From NCBI GenBank assembly GCA_964194845.1, contig CAXMNX010000098.1, positions 1 to 39,387 on the forward strand: 39,387 nucleotides of DNA, read 5' to 3'. Source of the DNA: CAXMNX01 sp964194845 (GTDB taxonomy: Bacteria; Pseudomonadota; Alphaproteobacteria; Rhodobacterales; Rhodobacteraceae). Position numbers and translations under genes: made by a program. Within the stretch, counting starts at the first letter, position 1. Each line of letters begins with the position of its first letter. Positions 1-7,353 of the stretch are shown piece by piece. The notes under the pieces are model-generated. The model saw only the letters and a list, made by a program, of their open reading frames with translations. It was not told the origin of the DNA and made no database searches.

Positions 1-149
1 CGGCCAAACCTTTCGACCACGTGCTTGTCAGACTGCGAGACGATCTTGATGGCCTTGTAGATGCACAAAATGATGAAGGCTGCGAACAGCAGCATTGCGA
101 TGCCTCCACCGCCCAGTGACGAAAAAATGCTTCCGAAAATCGTTTCCAT
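1..149 (-). CDS. SPFH/band-7 (stomatin/QmcA-like) membrane protein, N-terminus only
   Basis: The reading frame starts with ATG at 147-149 on the minus strand and runs off the left edge, giving 49 codons. A GGGAG ribosome-binding site lies about six bases upstream. The peptide has a short glycine-rich N-terminus, then one strongly hydrophobic helix (about residues 18-32). It continues as KIVSQSDKHVVERFGR, which matches the conserved entry into the SPFH domain of prokaryotic stomatins ('IVPQ...VVERFG'). Family members are membrane-anchored scaffold proteins that oligomerise and often act with NfeD proteins or FtsH-type proteases. Only the anchor and the first SPFH residues are visible, so the subtype (QmcA, slipin) cannot be assigned. 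The NUDIX gene lies upstream on the same strand, 124 bp away. Confidence 0.75.
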   Translation of the reverse strand, partial: METIFGSIFSSLGGGGIAMLLFAAFIILCIYKAIKIVSQSDKHVVERFG

Positions 150-273
150 GTGTTGCTCCCTTTTACGTGATATATGGGGTGCGGGTTGTGTTATTTCAAT
201 GACTTATGGGGCTTGACAGCGAATCGCTCGCCGGGGTGACCTAGCGGCAACAACCCAGGATAACTCCCTGATA

Positions 274-693
274 TCAGCGATTTCTGAGCGCCAGATAGTC
301 TTTCACATGGTCGCGCTGATGCGGAATTACGCGCGCGTCGCCAAGATACCAGTTCAGCCCGGAAACCTGCCATTTCTGCCCCTCCAGCCCGAACCGGACG
401 CGCCCGGGATCAAAGCCGGGCTGTTCGGTCACAAAAAACCAGTCGCGCGCGCCAGAAGGAATAATGTATTCGCGGCTCCAGCAAAGATCGGCTGGTGAAA
501 ACGCCAGGCCCAGCTCCTCTTCTGTCTCGCGGATCGCGCATTCGACCGGGCTCTCACCCGGTTCCCGCTCCCCGCCGGGCAAGTCCCAATATCCGGGCCA
601 GGGAATTGTGGGAATGTCATCGCGCAGGATCACGACGATCCGATCGCCTGCCAGAATAGCCAGCTTCACACCCTTGAAATCGCCTGTCGCCAT
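274..693 (-). CDS. NUDIX hydrolase
   Basis: This is a 139-residue protein. Residues 41-63 form a complete NUDIX box of the form G-x5-E-x7-RETEEELGL, which binds the divalent metal and hydrolyses a nucleoside diphosphate linked to another group. The frame is open further upstream. The start at ATG 693 is preferred because the protein then begins just before the first beta strand (VKLAILAGDRIVVIL) and has an AGGCAGG-like ribosome-binding site. Substrate cannot be predicted; small NUDIX proteins of this length may be housecleaning (MutT-like) or act on NDP-sugars and cofactors. The gene diverges from dinB, with a 50 bp shared intergenic region. A role in cleaning oxidised nucleotides would fit a repair neighbour, but that is inference. 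Confidence 0.85.
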   Translation of the reverse strand: MATGDFKGVKLAILAGDRIVVILRDDIPTIPWPGYWDLPGGEREPGESPVECAIRETEEELGLAFSPADLCWSREYIIPSGARDWFFVTEQPGFDPGRVRFGLEGQKWQVSGLNWYLGDARVIPHQRDHVKDYLALRNR

Positions 694-743
694 GCCCTGC
701 CTTTTGCTAGTCTTGGACCTGTCATACACCGGAACACCGCTCG

Positions 744-1997
744 ATGCCCGCCCTTTGCCGCGATTGCCTGACAACATTCGACAGCGGACCCCGCTGCCCG
801 GATTGCGGGCGCCCACGAGTGATCGAACACGCCGAGCTTTTCGACCTGTCCATCGCCCATATGGATTGCGACGCCTTCTATGCCAGCGTCGAAAAACGCG
901 ACGATCCAACGCTCGCCGACAAGCCGGTGATCATCGGTGGCGGCAAGCGCGGTGTTGTTTCAACGGCGTGCTACATCGCCCGTATTCGTGGCGTCCGGTC
1001 CGCGATGCCGATGTTTCAGGCGCTGAAACTTTGCCCCGATGCGGTCGTCGTTAAGGGCCGGATGAGCGCCTATGTCGAGGCCAGCCGCAACATTCGGGCA
1101 ATGATGGATGACCTGACCCCGGTGGTGGAACCGCTGTCGCTGGACGAAGCGTTTCTTGACCTCAGGGGAACGGCACGCCTTCACCACGCACCGCCTGCCG
1201 TCATGCTTGCCAAGCTGGTCAAACGGATGGAAGACGAACTTGGTCTTTCCGGCTCCATCGGGTTAAGCCACAACAAGTTCCTCGCGAAGGTGGCCTCTGA
1301 CCTCGACAAGCCGCGCGGGTTCTCGATCATCGGCAAGGCGGAAACAATGAGCTTTCTGCGCGACAAGCCTGTCGGTTTGATCTGGGGCGTTGGCCAGCAG
1401 ATGCAAGCCTCGCTGGACAAGGCAGGTATCCGAACATTCACCGATCTGCTGAGGTGGGAAAAAGAGGATCTGGTCGCACGCTTCGGCTCGATGGGCGAAA
1501 GGCTCTGGCATCTGGCGCGGGGCGAAGACCGGCGGCGGGTCACAAAGAATGCACCCATCAAGTCGATCTCGAACGAAACCACGTTTTTCGACGATACGTC
1601 CGATCCGGACATCCTTGACGGTCATATCTGGCGGCTGGCCGAGAACGTCGCTGATCGTGCAAAGGCAAAAGACAAAGCTGGCCGCGTTGTCACGCTGAAA
1701 CTCAAGCGCGCAAATCATACGATCCTGACCCGCCGCACGTCGCTTGCTGATCCGACGCAGATCGCTGATCGGATCTATCGGACTGCGAGAATGCTGTTCG
1801 AACAGGTTTCCAACGAAGGGCCATTTCGGTTGGTGGGTGTCGGGATTTCGCACATCGGCCCCGCCGACAGCGCGGATAGTGGTGGCGATCTGTTGGATCC
1901 GGCCGCCGGGACGCGGGAAGATGCCGAGCGCGCGTCGGATACAATCCGCGAGCGGTTTGGCAAGGATGCGATCATCAAGGGCCGCGCGCTGAGGTAG
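744..1997 (+). CDS. dinB: DNA polymerase IV (Y-family) with an N-terminal zinc-ribbon extension
   Basis: This 417-residue Y-family translesion polymerase carries the catalytic acidic residues in HMDCDAFYASVE (Asp41) and SLDEAFLDL (Asp134, Glu135). Fingers and palm, thumb (helix-hairpin-helix region around residues 210-255) and the little-finger domain (to about 385) are all present. Before the usual start there is an extra segment of about 35 residues with Cys5-x2-Cys8 and Cys18-x2-Cys21, which looks like a small zinc ribbon. The ATG at 744 is chosen because it includes this segment in frame; its ribosome-binding site is weak. The polymerase extends mismatched or damaged primers with low fidelity. 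No GTTC-N7-GTTC alphaproteobacterial LexA box is visible in the 50 bp upstream, so SOS control is not supported by sequence here. It converges on slt. Confidence 0.95.
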   Translation: MPALCRDCLTTFDSGPRCPDCGRPRVIEHAELFDLSIAHMDCDAFYASVEKRDDPTLADKPVIIGGGKRGVVSTACYIARIRGVRSAMPMFQALKLCPDAVVVKGRMSAYVEASRNIRAMMDDLTPVVEPLSLDEAFLDLRGTARLHHAPPAVMLAKLVKRMEDELGLSGSIGLSHNKFLAKVASDLDKPRGFSIIGKAETMSFLRDKPVGLIWGVGQQMQASLDKAGIRTFTDLLRWEKEDLVARFGSMGERLWHLARGEDRRRVTKNAPIKSISNETTFFDDTSDPDILDGHIWRLAENVADRAKAKDKAGRVVTLKLKRANHTILTRRTSLADPTQIADRIYRTARMLFEQVSNEGPFRLVGVGISHIGPADSADSGGDLLDPAAGTREDAERASDTIRERFGKDAIIKGRALR

Positions 1998-2087
1998 CCC
2001 TGAGGCTCGGACCCCCCAATTGATGAAAAGTTGTCAGGTTACTGCTTCGCGCCAGTTGCGGGGCCGCCAACATTGCGACGTGAGCCA

Positions 2088-2141
2088 GGCAGCGACCGCC
2101 CGTGGGTTGGCGCAACTCCGCCGGAACGGGCGGTCGCTGCC
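2088..2141. repeat. Long perfect stem-loop between convergent dinB and slt
   Basis: Two 15-base arms at 2088-2102 and 2127-2141 are exact reverse complements, and one further T-A pair (2103/2126) makes a 16 bp stem. The loop contains a second small GGCG/CGCC stem (2109-2112 with 2119-2122). No run of T follows on either strand, so it is not a classical intrinsic terminator. It sits between two convergent genes, the usual place for a bidirectional terminator or a REP-like dispersed palindrome. Confidence 0.7.
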
Positions 2142-2202
2142 CGGCGCCTTCGGCTTTGTTCCGGGCCAATCGGCTCTCTGCGCTTTGCGCCAGCCCAGTC
2201 CG

Positions 2203-4227
2203 CTAATCAATAAGCAGCACCGGCCTCGCGCGGGGACGCATGATAGCGCCCTTGGCAGCGCTTCGGGTGTAGCCTTCCATCGCCACCAGCTCGGACATCA
2301 GATCCAGCTCTGATGTCTGCCCGGATAGCCGCGCCCGATAGATCGGAAGGCTTTCGGCCACGCGCATCACATAGTTTCGGGTTTCGTCGAAGGGAATGTG
2401 CTCGATCCAGTCAATAATATCGGTCTGATCGCGCCGCGGGTCGCCGCGCTTTTCCATCCACTGAATGGATCGACCCGGCCCTGCGTTGTAACCCGCTGAT
2501 ACCATAACGATATTTCCGTTGAACAGCGACATCAGCTCGTCAAGATATGCGGTACCGATGCGGACGTTGTATGCCGGATCGGTCACCAGACGGTCGCGGC
2601 TGTATGGTATCTCAAGGAATTTCGCGACCGCGCGCGCCGTGGCGGGCATCACCTGCATCAGCCCGCGTGCGCCGACGCCGCTCATCACCGCAGGGTCAAA
2701 TTCGCTTTCGCGCCGCGCAATGGCCAGCGCAAGCTCCTGCGGAACCGGGACGTTTGGCACGCCCAGATCGGTCACCGGATAATAGGCGAACGGCACGACG
2801 ATACCCCGCTGCGCCGCGCGCTTTCCGATCATCACCGCCAGGTGCGGCTGTCCCTGCTCCAGAACGTATGCGCCCAGCTGCTTGATGTCAGTTTTGGTTA
2901 ACGATTCACTAAGATGGGTGAGATACCTTTCGGCAAGGTTAATCTCTCCGGCCGCAATGAATAATCGACTGGCTTCAAAGACCGAGCTTGCGGCAAAGGA
3001 CGCGTTGCGCCAATTGGCTTTCGGCGCCGCCACGGCCAATTCCGGGTCCATTGGCCAATCGGCTTTTTCTGCCGCCAGAAGCCCATAGAAACTGGTCTGA
3101 TATTCGGCGCCGAAGGCATAGGCCAGGTTCGCCGCCTCGATGTCGCCCCGAAGTTCGTGCGCGCGACCTTCCCAATAGCCAGCGCGGCCAAGTGATATTG
3201 GGGTATAAACCGCGCCCCGGAATCGCAGAAAATGCTTCAACGCCGCGTCCCCGTCATCGCGATACGTCAGCGCCAGATATCCTGACAGCCATTCCAGGTC
3301 GGCGAAATGCCGCCCCTCTGCCAACCCGTGACGCGAAGCCAGGTTATATGCGTTCGATATCCGTCCGGCGCGCATCTCGGCCCGCGCAAGGCTGCGCCGC
3401 CATCCGGCCCAATGGTCGGGTCGACCCAGCTGATCGGGATTTTGCGCCAGCATAAGTTCAATCGCGGTGGCATTCCTACCTTTGCGGGCGCGCCATTGCA
3501 TTCGCTCGAACAAAAGCCCCGGATCCTCAGCCAAAGACTTTGGGACAGCCTTAACAAGACCATCAACGCTCTTTTTGCGACCGCGCAATGCCAGCCGCGC
3601 TTTCGCCAGCGCGACCTGACCTTTGCTGACCCGCGGGTACATCCGTTTCGATGCTTTCTTGGCATCGCGCCAAAGCAGCATATCCAGCCGGCCCCAGTGG
3701 TGCGGCTTCAACTGATCGCCGTACCAACGCAGCAGCGTTTTTTCATCCGACGCACTAAGCAGATGCGTGAGCCAGGCGCGCGCCGCCTCGGCTTCGGCGT
3801 CTGCGCTCATGTCATTTGCGCGATATGCCGCAATCAGGGCGACCGAACCGGCGCCGGTTTGCGGTGGTTTCGCTGCGAAATACCCGATCACGTCGTCTGA
3901 CCGCGCGCCCAACGGCAAGGCGCGTTCGCTGCGGCGTCTCAGAAGTTCCAGCCCGGGCCAGTCTTCGCGCTTGTCTAAAAATCGGGTCACCGCATCGAAA
4001 TCGCCCTGTCCGGCACGCAACCGGTGCCATTCAACAACGTCGCGGGCGGTTGGGCTGACGCCTTCGGCTGTGCGGAGTGCTGCGGTCCAGTCGCCTTTGC
4101 GCATGGCTTCAAGTGCGCGGTCGAATGCCTCGACCTCGCGCGTTGTCTGCGCAGATGCGCCAATTGCCAGCCATATCAGAAGGGTCGCGCTTGCGAGGGC
4201 CTTGATCATGGATGCCAGTCCGTTCAT
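2203..4227 (-). CDS. slt: Soluble lytic murein transglycosylase (GH23)
   Basis: This is a periplasmic enzyme of about 674 residues that cleaves the MurNAc-GlcNAc bond of peptidoglycan, giving 1,6-anhydro ends. The N-terminus has a hydrophobic signal peptide ending near ASA-Q. A long alpha-helical superhelical region follows (about residues 30-480), typical of Slt70. The C-terminal GH23 domain contains the ARRES catalytic Glu (about residue 507), GARGLMQVMPATA and the SAGYNAGPG motif, with ETRNYVMRV near the end. The start is uncertain: GTG 4230, ATG 4227 and ATG 4209 are all in frame and all keep a signal peptide; none has a strong ribosome-binding site. It diverges from dapA across about 117 bp and converges on dinB. 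Confidence 0.92.
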   Translation of the reverse strand: MNGLASMIKALASATLLIWLAIGASAQTTREVEAFDRALEAMRKGDWTAALRTAEGVSPTARDVVEWHRLRAGQGDFDAVTRFLDKREDWPGLELLRRRSERALPLGARSDDVIGYFAAKPPQTGAGSVALIAAYRANDMSADAEAEAARAWLTHLLSASDEKTLLRWYGDQLKPHHWGRLDMLLWRDAKKASKRMYPRVSKGQVALAKARLALRGRKKSVDGLVKAVPKSLAEDPGLLFERMQWRARKGRNATAIELMLAQNPDQLGRPDHWAGWRRSLARAEMRAGRISNAYNLASRHGLAEGRHFADLEWLSGYLALTYRDDGDAALKHFLRFRGAVYTPISLGRAGYWEGRAHELRGDIEAANLAYAFGAEYQTSFYGLLAAEKADWPMDPELAVAAPKANWRNASFAASSVFEASRLFIAAGEINLAERYLTHLSESLTKTDIKQLGAYVLEQGQPHLAVMIGKRAAQRGIVVPFAYYPVTDLGVPNVPVPQELALAIARRESEFDPAVMSGVGARGLMQVMPATARAVAKFLEIPYSRDRLVTDPAYNVRIGTAYLDELMSLFNGNIVMVSAGYNAGPGRSIQWMEKRGDPRRDQTDIIDWIEHIPFDETRNYVMRVAESLPIYRARLSGQTSELDLMSELVAMEGYTRSAAKGAIMRPRARPVLLID

Positions 4228-4344
4228 CACCGCCCCACAGCACGGCTATAAAACCATGTTGAAGCCACCTTGGCAATTCCCGAGACCCCGGATAGTGTCC
4301 GCGCGCTGCAATATGGCGACAATTGAAAATTATGGAGACGTGTC

Positions 4345-5220
4345 ATGCTGAAAGGGTCAATGCCAGCGCTTGTAACCCCGTTTCAGAGCGGCGAACTGGA
4401 TCTCGATACGCTAAAATCGCTGGTTGACTGGCAGATTGAGCAAGGATCGACTGGCATTGTCGCGGTGGGAACGACGGGCGAAAGCCCGACATTAACGCAC
4501 CAAGAGCACGAAACCGTCATCGAAGAAGTAGTAAATGCCGCCGCCGGACGCGTTCCGGTCGTTGCGGGAGCGGGATCAAACAATACAGTCGAGGGTATTC
4601 GCTTCATGGAACATGCCGCGCGTGTCGGCGCGGATGTCGCGTTGGTCGTGACGCCTTACTACAATAAGCCCAGTCAAGCGGGACTAATCGCGCATTTCAC
4701 CGCCATGCACGACGCCGCCGATATTCCGATTGTCATTTACAACATCCCCGGACGCTCGGCCGTGGATATGAGTGTGGAAACGATGAGCGAACTGGCGAAG
4801 CTGCCTCGGATTGTCGGTGTGAAGGACAGCACTGGCGATCTCACGCGCGTTTCCAAGCAACGGGCAAGCTGCGGCAAAGACTTCATCCAGCTTTCGGGCG
4901 AGGATGCGTTGGCGCTTGGGTTTAATGCGCATGGTGGATCGGGATGTATCAGCGTGACCGCGAACGTCGCGCCGAAGCTTTGCGCCGAATTTCAGGCGGC
5001 AACTCTCAGTGGCGACTATGCCACCGCACTGGGCTATCAGGATCGGCTGATGCCGCTGCATCAGGCGATATTTCTGGAACCCGGATTGGCGGGCGCCAAA
5101 TATGGGCTTTCGGTTTTGGGCAAATGTTCGGACGAGGTTCGGCTACCGCTGGTCGGCGTTTCAGACAACACGAAATCGGCAATTCGTGCCGCGATGGTTC
5201 ACGCTGGCCTGATCAACTGA
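4345..5220 (+). CDS. dapA: 4-hydroxy-tetrahydrodipicolinate synthase
   Basis: The 291-residue protein condenses pyruvate with aspartate semialdehyde, the first committed step of diaminopimelate and lysine synthesis, in the cytoplasm. Conserved elements are all present: GTTGESPTL with the catalytic Thr pair near residues 43-44, YYNKPSQ, YNIPGR with the catalytic Tyr (residue 132), the Schiff-base lysine in GVKDSTGD (Lys160) and the SGED segment. Length is normal for DapA. The start ATG 4345 follows a GGAG ribosome-binding site seven bases upstream. smpB follows 54 bp downstream on the same strand, so the two may be cotranscribed. Placing a cell-wall precursor gene divergent from a murein hydrolase (slt) is suggestive, but no shared regulator is visible. 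Confidence 0.96.
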   Translation: MLKGSMPALVTPFQSGELDLDTLKSLVDWQIEQGSTGIVAVGTTGESPTLTHQEHETVIEEVVNAAAGRVPVVAGAGSNNTVEGIRFMEHAARVGADVALVVTPYYNKPSQAGLIAHFTAMHDAADIPIVIYNIPGRSAVDMSVETMSELAKLPRIVGVKDSTGDLTRVSKQRASCGKDFIQLSGEDALALGFNAHGGSGCISVTANVAPKLCAEFQAATLSGDYATALGYQDRLMPLHQAIFLEPGLAGAKYGLSVLGKCSDEVRLPLVGVSDNTKSAIRAAMVHAGLIN

Positions 5221-5274
5221 TCAAAGCCCACCAGTCTGGACTTGCGCCTGCGAAGCGCCTATTTCGACCCGGTT

Positions 5275-5748
5275 ATGGCCAAAGTGCAGGATAACCCCAA
5301 CTACAAGGTCATCGCCGAAAACCGGCGGGCGCGGTACGATTATGCCATCGAGGATGATCTTGAGTGCGGCATTCAGCTGATGGGGTCCGAGGTCAAATCG
5401 CTGCGAACCGGACAAACCAATATTGCCGAAAGTTATGCCTCTGTAGAAGGTGGCGAGCTTTGGTTGGTGAACAGCTATATCGCTCCATACGACCCGGCCA
5501 TGTTCGGCCACGAGGACCGGCGGCGGCGCAAACTGCTGGTGTCCAGAAAGCAGCTTTCGAACCTCTGGAATGTTACGCAGCGAAAAGGGCTGACGCTGGT
5601 TCCGCTGGTGATGTATTTCAACCATCGCGGTATCGCGAAGGTGAAGATCGGCATCGCGAAGGGCAAGAATACCCAGGACAAACGCGAGACCCAGGCCAAG
5701 CGCGACTGGAACAGGCAGAAGCAACGTCTGCTGAAGGAACACGGGTAG
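5275..5748 (+). CDS. smpB: SsrA-binding protein
   Basis: The 157-residue protein binds tmRNA and brings it to stalled ribosomes for trans-translation. The start at ATG 5275 gives the canonical alphaproteobacterial N-terminus MAKVQDNPNYKVIAENRRAR. An in-frame TTG at 5242 would add 11 residues and is less likely. The family core is present: GIQLMGSEVKSLR, the PYDPAMFGHEDRRRRKLL segment and the basic C-terminal tail (GKNTQDKRETQAKRDWNRQK) that enters the ribosomal A site. No strong ribosome-binding site precedes ATG 5275, so coupling to dapA is possible. A palindrome followed by a T run lies 58 bp after the stop. Confidence 0.96.
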   Translation: MAKVQDNPNYKVIAENRRARYDYAIEDDLECGIQLMGSEVKSLRTGQTNIAESYASVEGGELWLVNSYIAPYDPAMFGHEDRRRRKLLVSRKQLSNLWNVTQRKGLTLVPLVMYFNHRGIAKVKIGIAKGKNTQDKRETQAKRDWNRQKQRLLKEHG

Positions 5749-5806
5749 CGGTTGCAACGGGCCTTCGCGCGCCCCGGGCTATTTCTTAACAGAAGAAGCG
5801 GCAGGG

Positions 5807-5830
5807 ATGTTTCGCGCGCGAAACATTTTT
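5807..5830 (+). terminator. Intrinsic terminator of smpB (20 bp perfect palindrome plus T run)
   Basis: Positions 5807-5826 read ATGTTTCGCGCGCGAAACAT, a perfect palindrome able to form an eight-pair stem with a CGCG loop. It is followed on the plus strand by TTTT (the last T of the stem makes five). This fits factor-independent termination after smpB. The minus-strand side has no T run, so dddP termination is not explained by it. A second short palindrome, GACCGTGACGGTC, lies at 5853-5865. Confidence 0.65.
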
Positions 5831-5896
5831 CCTGCAAGCCGTTGAATTCCCCGACCGTGACGGTCTAGTGAATTGAAAGTAAACGAAAAGTCCGGG

Positions 5897-7243
5897 TTAA
5901 TTTTCACCCATCAGAGCGGCATCGAAGGGATAGGTCGTGAGGTTCTCAAAGCCGTCATCGGTGACCAGCACCTGGTCTTCGAGCTTGATCGAGAAGTCGC
6001 CGCCTTTTTCGCCCACCAGCACTTCGACACAAAGCACCATGCCTGGTTCCAACGGGTAATTGAATGCGCCGTCAGCACCCGATTGGCCGGGATAAGGCAC
6101 AATCGGCCACTCGTCGCAAAGACCGACACCGTGCATCGCGCAGCCATATTTACCTTCCCAATACCGATCATCAAGCTGGTGAAGGTTGGCTGTCAGTTCC
6201 GGGATCAAGACACCGGGCTTCAAAAGCCCCATGTTGGTCATGATATGTTCGTGGCTGTGGCGCATCGCGTCGATCATGTCCTGACGCGGCGGCGGATCGC
6301 CGATCCACCAGGTCCGGCTGATATCGACGCAAATTCCGTAGCTGCCAACAAGATCGGTGTCGAACGCCACAATCTCGTTTGGTTGCACGATCCGCGGGCC
6401 GCATTCCTGAAACCACGGATTGGTTCGAGGCCCCGAAGTCAGAAGGCGCGTCTCGATCCATTCGCCGCCGCGTTTGATGTTCTCGGCGTGGAGCACCGCC
6501 CAGATATCGGCCTCGCTGATGTTGCCATGCGCCACATTTCCGCGTGCGAAGTCTTCCATAGCACGAACAGCGGTTTCGCAGGCGTGCGACGCACACCGCA
6601 TCGCCTTGATCTCGTCGGCACCTTTGACCGAGCGGCATTTCTCGGTAACCTCTTCGCCTTCCATGACCTCAAAACCACGCGCGTCGAGTGCGCGAAGCCC
6701 GTGGACAAGTATCTTGTCGACGGCAAGCCGCATGTTGCCGCCGCCATGCTGGGTGACAAGGTCGCGAACCTGATCGGCAAATGCTTCGGCATTGTCTTCG
6801 GTCGCGTCGCCGCCGACGAAATAGAAAAAGTTGACGCCGGGGCGAACTTCGCTGACGTGGCGGTTGAAGGATGTCAGGAACGGAGAGTTCTTGTAGTCCC
6901 AGATCACCATGTATCCGTCGGCACAGAGAAGCAGAGCGCGAAACGGGTTGTGAGCATTCCAGAGCTGCATATTCGTCGAGTCGGTGGCGTAACGGATGTT
7001 CAGCGGGTCGAACATCAACAGGCCACCAAAATCGCGCGAGACAATATGCTCGGTCAGCCGGTTCCAGCGATAGTGGCGCATCGCTTGCAGGTCCGGCAGT
7101 TCAAGACCTGCCGCTTCCCATTCGCCGAAGGCAAGTTGCGTTGGCCCAATTTCGACCCGATCAGCATCGTTTGGTGTGCCGTCACCAAGCGTCGCACCAC
7201 GAGTTGGGTCAATCTTTCGGGTGTCGCGATAGTGGATGTCCAT
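5897..7243 (-). CDS. dddP: DMSP lyase DddP (M24 metallopeptidase fold)
   Basis: This 448-residue protein has the creatinase/prolidase (M24) fold but matches DddP, which cleaves dimethylsulfoniopropionate to dimethyl sulfide and acrylate. The N-terminus (DTRKIDPTRGATLGDGTPN) and the NIRYATD, WNAHNPFRAL and EWIETRLL segments are those I recall from roseobacter DddP. The metal site is complete: Asp295, Asp297, Asp307, His371, Glu407 and Glu422. Asp377, in MHGVGLCDEWP, occupies the position of the catalytic Asp described for Ruegeria DddP. A true Xaa-Pro peptidase would not be expected to have this N-terminus or CDEWP. The start ATG 7243 has a GGGAC ribosome-binding site. It diverges from the methyltransferase-DUF3445 pair across 110 bp. 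Sequence alone does not prove DMSP as substrate, but the assignment is strong. Confidence 0.9.
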   Translation of the reverse strand: MDIHYRDTRKIDPTRGATLGDGTPNDADRVEIGPTQLAFGEWEAAGLELPDLQAMRHYRWNRLTEHIVSRDFGGLLMFDPLNIRYATDSTNMQLWNAHNPFRALLLCADGYMVIWDYKNSPFLTSFNRHVSEVRPGVNFFYFVGGDATEDNAEAFADQVRDLVTQHGGGNMRLAVDKILVHGLRALDARGFEVMEGEEVTEKCRSVKGADEIKAMRCASHACETAVRAMEDFARGNVAHGNISEADIWAVLHAENIKRGGEWIETRLLTSGPRTNPWFQECGPRIVQPNEIVAFDTDLVGSYGICVDISRTWWIGDPPPRQDMIDAMRHSHEHIMTNMGLLKPGVLIPELTANLHQLDDRYWEGKYGCAMHGVGLCDEWPIVPYPGQSGADGAFNYPLEPGMVLCVEVLVGEKGGDFSIKLEDQVLVTDDGFENLTTYPFDAALMGEN

Positions 7244-7353
7244 AAGCGTCCCTTTCGGCTTGCACGCAGTCTACGGTTGGATATTTCGGGAAATCAGGTC
7301 AGAAACCGACCGCTGGCACGCCGCATTCCGGCCACTGGGGCACGGAGACGCAG

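Noticed and set aside
5807..5826. parS-like centromere site (TGTTTC...GAAACA).
   Set aside because: The central spacer is six bases instead of four and the T run after it fits a terminator; no parAB is in the window. Kept only as a side note in a finding.
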